A program made the translations under genes and the position numbers. Below, in pieces: positions 24,160 to 34,600 of a stretch of DNA of 64,000 nucleotides. How positions within the stretch are numbered: the first letter of the stretch is position 1; each line of letters begins with the position of its first letter. Below the pieces are notes generated by a model. It was not told where the DNA came from and made no database searches. It saw nothing but the letters and a program-made list of their open reading frames with translations. Origin of the DNA: Bolinopsis microptera. Taxonomy: Eukaryota; Ctenophora; Tentaculata; Lobata; Bolinopsidae. The DNA is taken from NCBI RefSeq assembly GCF_026151205.1, contig NC_087072.1:13492169-13556168 (forward strand), in the 5' to 3' direction.

Positions 24160-27100
24160 ATGGGGCAACAAAACTCCAAGTCGTCGAATAAGAAAGGTGT
24201 ACCATCTGTAAAGGAGGAGCCGGGGAACAAAGATATTGAATGTTCAAAGTTGAATGCTCCGTCTGAAAAAAGTTCAGTAGAGGATCATCCGAACGAGGAA
24301 TTTTCAGCAGAAGCTGTCCTGACTCATTCACAGCTGAAAGAAATAAAGCCTGTAGTAGTTCTCGAATTAGACCGTTCAAAGTTGGAAGAAGCTTGCCAGA
24401 CGATTAAGCCCGTAGCCCCTCCCCGTGGATGTGCTGCTGCGAAGCGGGTTGATCCCGTGATGAAAGAAGAAGTTACTGATCCTAAAGATGCAGGTATATC
24501 TGAAGTAGTGCCAGCAAATGACTTGAACCATCTAAAAGAAATTAGTCCTAACGATGGTACACCTGAAATAGTGCCAGCAAATGACTTGAACCATATAGAA
24601 GAAGTTAGTCCTAAAAAAGTAACGTTTGAAATAGAACATGACTTTGACCACCAAGAAGAAGTTTGTCCTAAAGATGTAACACCTAAAATAGTGCCAGTAC
24701 CTGACTTGGACCATTCAAAGGTTAAAAAAGTTTCTCCTAAAAAGGTTACGTTTGAAGTAGTGCATGACACTGACTTTCATCCGAGACTAGAAGAAGTTGC
24801 CGAAGTTAAATATGCCACAGTTGAATTCGGAGAGACGGGGAGTTTCAATCCGGGAGTTTCAAAGTCTACTCAACACTCCCCAAGTTGCTCGGAGAGTATT
24901 TTCACCACGGTTAGTTGAAGTTGTTTTATCTCCTTATATGGGCATCACATATAAGGGTTAAGAATAGTCTCGCCACGAATAGTTCCGCGGAGCGTTTATG
25001 AGTAATTCACAGTAAGATTTTGTCAATTTTAGATTTTCATCAAATATTAACTTTACTGCTGCTTTTTGGTTTTTTGATGAAATATTACCGGACAAGGGCT
25101 ATTATACAGGTCACAAACTCACCACCAGAGATAAACAAACGTCTCGACAAGTATAACATCTCCCTAGTGATAATAGATCTCAGACCGCATTGCTGACCAA
25201 GGAGGCAGGAGGCTCCGTGGTTAGATTAGATACAGTTAACCAACATTGGTCCTACTATTGACTACATGGTCGCCTTTCATGATCCATGTAGTGCACGTGT
25301 AGACGTGATTGATGGGACCACTTGTGGGCAACTCCGACTCGAACAATCGTTGTACAGAAATGTAGAACTAGATCTCTCTGCTCATGTTAATTGCTAAACA
25401 CAAACACACTTCTTAAATCAAGTTTAGTTTATAACGTTACTCCTCCGCACCCGCAACTCATCTTTTGTATCTGTTTAGTGTTTATGTTTGCATAGCCCTC
25501 TTACCAGTAAGTTCATAATTAATTTCTAGTGTTAGTTTAGGATAACATCTCGAGGTACTAGGTGTCTCACATTTCACCTAACCTACCAGTATCTAGTATC
25601 ATGGTGGTGGCGGGGGGCATTATCTAGTGCACCTCCTACTTCTCTAAAACTTGTTAAATGTTAAATGTTCTTGAACTGAAATTGACAACTTGTTCATGTA
25701 CAATTAAAGAATTAACAATCTTGTGTTGAATAGGCTTGGTCCCGAGTGGGGGATGTGTTACTGTGTCCCAGTTACTCCTGACCACATTTGTTTAAGGAGT
25801 AAAACTATAATATCATTATGTATAATGTATATGGTTATGATTTTTATTCCATATAATTTACTAACTCCTCCTCCTGAATTCAGTCCTTCATCAATTAAAC
25901 CCCCTCTAGGACAAGTTAGCAGAAACCCACGACCTCGGAGAAGATAACCAGAAAGGTCTAATCTTCAAGAACCCCACCACAGACTCGCCCACTTACACAC
26001 CCCAGACAAACGGGAGTATCCCCCACCTGGAACACAACAAGTCACGTGACCTCCACACGCCCCCTACTGCTGTGGTTAATCTGGAAACGGTTCAGATAGA
26101 ACTCTGTGAAACTGAGAGTGAGACGAAACAGTGCTCGGATACTGACGACATGCTTACTACGGTTAGTGTTCACCTTAATTGGGTTACTACCTGTTAATAC
26201 CTTAGCGGCCCTTTTTATAAGAGGCTCTACTGCAGTCTACATGTACGTATTCGGTCGACTCCAACTGTAAATTTGTAACCTTTTAAACTTCTATGACAGT
26301 GGAGTTTTACTGTCCTCTATGTTTTTGTTCTTTCTTCTTTTTGATGAAAACTTGTCCAAAAACTCAAAAATTCCATAATATGTAATAATTATCGTTACAA
26401 TTTAATAAATAGTCTTGGGGATCAGATAGTGTGTTTTGAGAAACTAGTGAGGTATGGGATGAATTATATGATTATTCAATTTTGTGGATATCTCGTGGTC
26501 AAGCTGTGATGAGCTTGGGATCCTCTTTTTAAACATCTGCTCAATTCACAAAAACGATATCTTCATTGATTGTGCTAAGTACGACGTGATAAACTTGAAC
26601 GAAACTAGCTCTACCCTCTAAAGTAACGGTATATAAGAGCAAAGGATTTCATCCCTTTGTCCTCCAGGCTCTTAGCAAGAAAGGAGCCAGGAAGACAGGA
26701 CATCTATCTGTATTCCAGGCTCCTAGTGTGACAGGACATCTATCTGTATTCCAGGCTCCTAGTGTGACAGGACATCTATCTGTATTCCAGGCTCCTAGTG
26801 CGAGGAAAACTTCCTGTAGAGGGGGAGGTTTAATCACGTACCTAGATAAACGGGTATGTTATTCTGATGACATTGAAAAGCACAAACTCAAATCAAGAGC
26901 CAAGTACATTTGGTTAATTCCTTATAACTAAGATTTGATCTTGAAGGAAATTCAGTGGTAACAAAATTTCGACGAGATTCTAGACGATATTCTCTCTAAA
27001 TTGAAATTATGGAAGGTAACAGTTTTTTGAGTGATTTCAATAATGACTTGATTAAACACAGATTTGGTGAAAACTTACAAAATGTGACTAACAATTTGGT

Positions 27101-27838
27101 GTCCCCTAAGGAACATTTGTTTCCTGTAAATATACGTGATTTGTCTGATATAAATAATAAGTTAACCTTTTGAGACAATTCCTGTCACTGAGGGCTTTTG
27201 ATCCATCAATCGATCGACTCAGATTCAGCACAAATTTAAATCGCACTTTATGAGAGGAAAGGAAATTAAAGACCTTGACGCCTTCATTCTCAGCCATGCA
27301 CGAGTCGATCTTTTTAATTTACCAAACCGTTATAAACCTTTATGAAGCGCCTGTCAAAAGTCGCCTGAACTCTATAGCCCGTGACGTGTCCAAAACCAGG
27401 ACATCATTATAATCTAGAACACTGCAGCCTCATATGTCCAAAACTGTATCAGTATTCAGTAATCACGTGGCGAGATCGTAAGTCACGTGACCATGCTCTC
27501 AGTCTCTTGACAGGGCGCCACTCATTATTTTAGATAAAGTAATCGAGGTTTTGTCAGACATAGATATCAATATTTAATGACACTGAAAGTTACCGGTTTT
27601 GAAGCTGTCTGGGTTAGCACATGCTATCATCACATTCACATGATAATATAAATTTTGACATCTAACGTTTACCTGACCTATTCTTCAGGCTGCAAGAAAC
27701 ATAGTAGAAGATGCGATACAGCAAGCTATAGCATCGGAAGTTGTATCATTGGTAATTTGCCGGACGCTAGGATTTTTACTGGTCGAGAGAGCAACGACCA
27801 ACGCTCAACGCCTTTATATGTATCCTGAGTCAGTTTAG
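24160..27838 (+). CDS. Candidate N-myristoylated A-kinase anchoring protein (three exons, ~383 aa)
   Basis: Exons 24160-24909, 25910-26161 and 27689-27838 join in phase 0 (250 + 84 + 49 codons, then TAG at 27836-27838). Donors are ACG|GTTAGT twice; acceptors are CCCTCTAG and TTCTTCAG. The start ATG gives MGQQNSKSSNKK, a good N-myristoylation signal (Gly2, Ser6, Lys7), so membrane attachment is likely. Residues ~120-210 hold four diverged ~21-residue repeats (NDLNH..EEVSPKK type), two with KKVTF (residues 152-156 and 194-198), which fit the RVxF docking motif for protein phosphatase 1. Exon 3 begins with ARNIVEDAIQQAIASEVVSL, an amphipathic helix with the hydrophobic spacing of PKA RII-binding helices and close to the synthetic AKAP-IS core (QIVDNAIQQA). 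Known AKAPs combine such features to tether PKA and phosphatases. The function is inferred. Exon 3 may instead splice at 27751|GTAATT and continue. Confidence 0.7.
26694..26801. repeat. 36-bp tandem repeat, three copies
   Basis: ACAGGACATCTATCTGTATT + CCAGGCTCCTAGTGTG is repeated three times inside intron 2 of the AKAP-like gene. The short open frames seen on both strands here are by-products of the repeat. Confidence 0.9.
27009..27345 (+). pseudogene. Possible decayed coding fragment of unknown origin
   Basis: A 56-codon frame starts at ATG 27009 (MEGNSFLSDFNNDLIKHRFG..., stop TGA at 27177-27179). It is followed at once by another open stretch (QIQHKFKSHFMRGKEIKDLD..., ending NLPNRYKPL and TGA near 27345). 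Both read like protein rather than random AT-rich DNA. They lie within intron 2 of the AKAP-like gene. I do not recognise the family. It may be a dead mobile-element ORF. Confidence 0.35.
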
Positions 27839-28481
27839 CTTTCTTCAAACACAAGGAAACTTTGTGTAGATGCAAAATATGGATGATAGGAGAGATCTTA
27901 TATTTGACGAGCAGCGCTACTAATTAGCGTTACTAATTAGCGATCATTTGAAGCGAACATTATGAAAAATGTCAGACAACTGGTGAAAGTACTGATTAAT
28001 CTAAATATTCTTGTCGTTGATATTATATAACAAGCATATGGCCGATTCAAAGTCGGACTGCTGAACAAATTTAATATAGAGTAAAAATTAATTTATTCTC
28101 GATGTGATAAGATCAGAAATTGTTCATGATAACTAACAAGCATTCCATTTAGGTTTTATTGACTTTTGAATAATTCATATATTTCACAAATCGTCCGAAT
28201 TATTCACTTTTAAGCGTGTTTTATTAAAGTCACATTTTCGACCTATTCAAATAATTGTATTTTATTTAGCCAATAATAGCCACTACGTAAGAATACAAAT
28301 TTGAATACAGCTCCTAATATGAAATTCTTTCGCTTTAATAGGATAAGAATTGATTAAATTCAAATACTAAAACATCTAATCTGAACTACTCATTAATAAA
28401 AGTTGAGATATTAACCCGTATCATTGTATATGTTAATGATCACTAATAAAATGTTATGCTTAGGTTTCGTCTGCAGGAGTC

Positions 28482-28682
28482 TTATTGTATAATATGTACT
28501 ATAATATCATCCAACCGCTCTTCGTTATCATCATCTTGTTGAAGTAATTCCTCAATAAACCTACCTTTCAGTTAATTCTTTAATCGCCATGGTCGTTCTG
28601 AAGTGTCTTGTGCCCAGTTTCCGGGTGGAGTTGCAACAGATCTTCTGAAGTTGATGGGATTGGTTTACCAGTGCTGTCTGAG
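28482..28682 (-). CDS. RIF1: Probable last exon of the RIF1-like gene, with a 4-bp frame problem
   Basis: After a strong acceptor (CTTTCTTCAACTCAG) the minus strand reads TALVNQSHQLQKICCNSTRK and onward through FRTTMAIKELTE. A second open stretch, FIEELLQQDDDNEERLDD + IIVHIIQ, ends in TAA at 28484-28482. The two parts are out of frame around GAAAGGTAGGTTT. Either there is a GTAGGT donor and the tail is separate, or a small insertion breaks a single terminal exon. AT-rich sequence with minus-strand AATAAA-like motifs lies near 28258. The gene would then converge with the AKAP-like gene. Confidence 0.4.
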
Positions 28683-31600
28683 TTGAAGAAAGCCAGGAAG
28701 AAAGGTATCGAGAATAACTCAGGCCGAAAATTTTGTAAGTCAACGTTTTCCTGGAGACTACTTTTCTCCAGTGTTCATGTTACTCTGATCATTATGAGCC
28801 GAAAATAGCCTTATAAATAGCGAATTCTTGATCTTTTGGTCGTTCTCGAAATATATCCCTGAGTACAGCCAAATCGTACAGCCTCTGGGAGATGCCGGTC
28901 TTGTGGTCAACTGAACGGCTAAGTTGGGCCATTTTTTCCACGTGTCATTTTAGTGGCACGCCTTCCTGACCCTGTAGCTCTGGCTAGTACAGATCCTTCC
29001 TGCTTCATAATCGGTAATCCGGTATAGATATTAGTCTTAGCTATACCTTGTATTATGAAATTTTTGGCTGCGAAACTTCGCCATGTCGTCACGTTGGCTT
29101 TTCCAAATTTCAATTTTGTCTAAAAATGAATTTGGTAAATAAAATTAACAACAACTTTCGGCCCACAGTTAAAACTACTTTAAGGCATAAACATGTGGAA
29201 AATTTCTTTTGAAAACTTAAAAAGCAATTTACTTTCTATAAACTGACTGAATTCTGTTTCGTCAAGATGCATCCTTCCCCTAACCTTTATATATTAGGCG
29301 ATATTTACCGTAGACTTAATTAAGCATCAAAAATCAATAGTTCCCACAGTCAGACAACGAATGAGTTAAAAAGTTCCAACAAAAGGTCGTTACGAAGGGA
29401 AGGTTAGGTTGGTAAGTAAACTTTGTTTTTTATGTCAGGTCGTTCCGAAGGGAAGGTAGTGTTGAAGTTAACCATGTTTTTTTATTCAGGTCGTTACGAA
29501 GGGAAGGTTGTGTTGAAGTAAAACATTGTTGTTTATTTCAGGTCGTTTACGAAGGGAAAGTAGTTTGATAGTAACTTGTTAAGGTGTTGGTTTTATTTCA
29601 GGTTCGTACGAAGGGAAAGTAGTATTGAATAAACCATTGTTATTTATTTCAGGTCGTTACGAAGGGAAGGTATGTGTTGAAGGTTAAAACATTGTTCAGG
29701 TGTATTATTTCAGTCGTTTACGAAGGGAAGTAGGTTGAAGTATACATTGTTATTTCTTTCAGGGTCGTACGAAGAGGAAAGGTTAGGTGTGAAGTAAACA
29801 TTGTTAAGGTGTATGTGTTATTTTATTTTCAGTCGTTACGAAGGGAAGGTAGTGTTGGAAGTAACATTGTTTAGTGTATTTATTTCTGGTCGTTACGAAG
29901 GAAGGTAGCTGTTGAAGTATACATTGTTAAGGTGTTATTTATTTCAGGTCGTTACGAAGGGAGGTAGTGTTGAATTCCCTATAAAGAATATCAGCAACCT
30001 TGTTAAAACAACCTGGATGCAGAAAATAGAGGCCTCTCTGGGGAGATTACCATGCTGGATGTTTTACTTTGAAGGAACCCTAAGTCATCTCTTATCATCC
30101 CTCTGACGGTAAGTTTAACTAGTGGTTATGTTGGTACTAGTGGTCGTTACTAGTGGTTACTGTGGTTACTCGTGGTTACTAGTGGTTACATCTATATCAA
30201 TCCCTCCTGCCGGTTAGTTAATAGTGTTACTAGTGGTTACTAGTGGTTACTATTGGTTTACTAGAGGTTACTAGTGGTTACTGTGGTTATAGTGGTTAAA
30301 TCTCATTTTCAATCCCACTGTCGTTAGTTACTAATGGTTACTAGTGGTTTATAGTGGTTACTAGTGGTTACTAGTGGTTACTAGTGGTTTACTCGTGGTT
30401 ACTAGTGGTTACTAGTGGTTACATATCTTATCATCCCCCTGACGGTTAGTTACTCGTGGTTATTATAGTGGTTACTAGTGGTTACCATTTGGTTTATTTT
30501 GGTTAATAGTGAACTTTTTGTTACAGCGGTAAACTATGACGTCACTTGCGTTGTGATGACGTAATGTTCAGGTAAACTGATCTCATTTGCAGCCCGATGA
30601 ATGAACCCACTTCACTTACTTTGGAGAACGAACCTTTAAGAACACGGGAGATTGCAGTTTCTGGGCACATTGACTGTTATCGGCTATAATACACGTCGAC
30701 TCTTTTTGTAACATCTACGAGTGTGGTGAGTGGTTACTAGTGGTTACTGGTGGTTACTAGTGGTTAACTAGTGTATCTCGTGGGTACAAGTGGTTATAGT
30801 GGTTACGGGTGGTTAACTAGGGGTTATGGTTACTAGTGGTTACCTTATACTTTCTATAATAAACACTCGGACTACTGCTATCTATTTCGTTTAACACTTT
30901 TAGTAGTTAGTAAATCTTTCAAAGTACGTTATATCTCTTTAAAAAGGGCATTCGGCACATTATGAATCAAAACGCCATAAAAAAAGAAAACTAAACATCA
31001 CCATTTTATAACTTCTTCCACTCCCTCCCTATCTAAAGCTAAAAATCTAGTCTTCCAGAAATCAGTCAAATTCTTAGTCTATTATTCAAGATGTATCAAA
31101 CATTATTGTGAGATAAAAAAAATAACACCGGAATCAACTAAAGTTTCTAAAAAACTATGATAAACCGTTTTTACCTTAATAAACCCAAAATTCAAAATAT
31201 AAATAAATAATTGTAGCAATGGCCGTGCTGCCCCAGTCAAAGTGATGAAAGTATCTGGACTAGAGGAGAAGGAGCAGGAGAAGTGTGGGGCGGTGGGGAA
31301 ATGAAGTAGGTACTTTCTGATGAGAGCATTAATGAGGATCTTATCAAGGTTAAAACTAATGTGTTACTAGTGGTTACTAGTGGTTACTAATGGTTCCTAC
31401 TTCCTAGTGGTTACTAGTGGTAACTCGTGGTTATAATGGTTACTAGTGGTTATAATGGTGTACTAGTGGTTATTACGTTTTTAGATGGTTACTAAAGTCT
31501 ATATAAGGATATTAATAGTTCAAACTGAAACTCCTTTGAATGTTTTTGCACAACAAGTTAGGACATAATAAAAACGACCTTGTCGAACACATCAGTTCAA

Positions 31601-34600
31601 GTTAGAATACATTTCTACTGTGTAAAAAGTGTCGGTTACAGATTCACGTGGCTGCAGTGTGAACAACATTAACATTATGTAGACAGCAGTCCAGCGGACC
31701 AATGCAGAACATATCCCATTTACTTGTTGTAATGCAGAGGGTTAGTGGTATTTAATATAGTATTATACTAGTTAATACTAGTTAATATTCATTGTTAATT
31801 ACTTATGTTTTTTTTTTAATATTTAAATACTTACTTACTTTAGGTTATATAGGGGTATAATAAGATAATAGTATAATGCGTTTCGTGGTTTTTTCAATGG
31901 ACATTCACGTGGTATTTTATATGACGTCAGTGGTATTGCAATGCCGTCACGTGTATTACATTGACGTCACTGGTATGACATGACGTCACGTGTGGTTATT
32001 TCAATGACCGTCATGGTATTACAAGTGACGTCACGTGGTATTCAATGACGTCACGTTGGTATTACAATGACGTCATGTGGTATTCAATGACGTTCACGTG
32101 GTATTTACAATGAGCACGTGGTATTACAATGACGTCACGTGGTATTACATGACGTCACGTGGTATTACAATGACGTCAACGTGGTATTACTTGGACGTTT
32201 TTCAGGTGGATTACAATTGGACGTACGTGTATTACAATGACGTTCCCACGATTGTATTGCAATGCCGTCACGTGGTATTACAAATGGACGTCACGTGGTA
32301 ATTAAAATGACGTCACGTGGTATTACAATGACGTCAACGTGAGTATTTACAAGGACGTATGTGGTATTACAATGTCGTCACGTGGTAATTGCAATGACGT
32401 CAACGTGTATTTGCAATGACGTCAGTGGTATTGCAATTGACGTTCACGTGGTATTACAATGACGTCACGTGGTATGTGCAATGCCGTCCACGTGGTATTG
32501 CAATGACGTTCACGTGGTTATTACAATGACGTCACCGTGGTATTACATGAGTCATTGTGGTTTTACATGACGGCTCGTGGTATTACAATGACGTCCACGT
32601 GGTATTACAATGACGTCACGTGGTATTACAATGACGTCACGTGGTATTACATGAGGTTCACGTGGTATTACAATGACGTACGTGGTATTACAATGACGTC
32701 ACGTGGTATTACAATGACGTCACGTGGTATTTCAATGTCGTCACGTGGTATTATCAATGAAGTCCGTGGTATTACAATGACGTCACGTTTGGTATTACAT
32801 GACGTCACGTGGTATTACATTGAGTCCGTGGTATTACAATGGTTCACGTGTATTACAATGACGTCACTGGTTATTACAATGACTCACGTGGTATTACAAT
32901 GACGTCACGTGGGATTACCAAATGACGTCACGTGGTATTACAATGGACGTCACATGATAAATCCGGTGATAGTAATGGAGAAACACTACAGAAGTGAAAC
33001 AGCTCTCTCAAGTCAAAGATGTTAGCAGCCTTCCGGTCACATTACCTACAACAAGCGTACTCACTGTTGAGAGCAGTATCTACAGGAGCTTATCTCATTT
33101 CCAGATGGTGTGTAGTTTTAAACAGTGTAACCTATTGGTTACGGCAAAGTTCTAATTGATTACCTTTTAATTAAACTAATTACTATTTATTGCAAATGTT
33201 TGGGAATGAAAACTCTTGGGACCATGTTACCATGGTTACCTCTCCTCTATCAGATTCCAGTACCTGAGAAGTTAGGGGACTAGACCCCGAATGGAAAACT
33301 GAAACATTACGATGGGATCTCTTCCATTTTATATTCCTCAATATTTGTACAGGTACTGTGGGTTTAGAATATAATAACGTCATTTAATGTATGACGTCAT
33401 TTAAATGTAATGACGTAACTTAATGACGTAAATGAAATCTAGAGACGTCCAGTCATGACGTAGAACTACTCCCCACAACATACCTCCATTACACCCCCTC
33501 ACACCTCCCCCCCCCCTTGTGACGCTAGCCATCCACCTGGCATCATTGTACCCATGTCAAGCACAATCCTCCTCCGAACCTGCCTGGCACGTGATGGACG
33601 TGTATTAGTGTTGCGCGAGATAAGATCGGTATTGGAGTATAAGAGACAGAGAAACTGCGCAACAGTCCACCATTCCTCAATTGGTAGTGCTAAACCTTGG
33701 AGGTGGGAGAGCCGGTAGTGAAGATACCGCGCACTTCTACCAGTGTAGAGGCCGGTACAAGGTTTAAGTCGCGCGGAAACATTAAACTGCAAAACAAGTT
33801 CTCCTTGAACAAAAAGAAAAAGGATATAACAGATGTTATCTCTGTGTTGGAGTACGCGCTCTATGTACCATTGCGTCTCCAGGTACGAATCTCTCATGTA
33901 GAGCCAACCATTTCCCAAAAATGTTTCCCCACTATTAAAAAATTATTTTCGATTAGTTACTTTTCTTTGCTAGTTTTTGCGGGGAAAACTCGTATGCCCG
34001 GGAACCGTGATACATGAACGTCACGTGGGATTATGATGACGTCACGTGGTATTATGATGACGTCACGTTTGTATTATAATGCCGTCACGTGGTATTTGAA
34101 GTAATTCACGTGGTATTTGATTACGTCATGTGGTGTAATTAACTGTATCATTTAACAGGGTGATCCTGGAGCGAGCGGTAGCTACGGGGTGTTTTAAAGA
34201 GGAACGAGATATTTTAGAACCGTATTGAGATGGAGCTGAAAATGAACACGGTACCTCAATGAAGATGTAATATCATGTGTCTATACCACTCTAACCAAAT
34301 CCACGCTAATCTTTGGTAAGATGCTAATTTCAGTGTTAATACCACACTTAAAAACCCTAAATCCACGCGACTCTTGGTAAGATGCTAATATCAGTTTTAA
34401 TACAACTTAAACAACTCCACGCCTTAATTTGGTTAATACGCTAATATCCAGTGTTAATTCCACCTTTAAAAAATCCCCGCTAATCTGGTAAGATGCTAAT
34501 TCATTGTTATTACCACTCTTAAAACCAAATCCACGTAATCTTGGTAAGATGCTAATAATCCGTGTTTAATACCACACTTAAACAAAATCCACGCTAAATC

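Noticed and set aside
24324-24770. 148-codon minus-strand ORF opposite the AKAP-like exon 1
   Set aside because: It is antisense to a clearly protein-like plus-strand exon with internal repeats, and mirrors those repeats.
32077-32902. Plus-strand ORFs rich in WYYNDV/GITMTS
   Set aside because: They are translations of the TGACGTCACGTGGTATTACA array and shift frame with each indel.
33499-33918. 139-codon minus-strand ORF as a complete gene
   Set aside because: It lacks domain motifs and its frame conflicts with the strong acceptor at 33804. It looks like a shadow of the proposed exon.
34150-34230. Plus-strand kinase-like fragment VILERAVATGCFKEERDIL
   Set aside because: It resembles an AGC-kinase stretch over few residues but stops at once, has no donor and no neighbouring kinase exon. 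The minus-strand acceptor at the same place fits the RIF1-like gene better.
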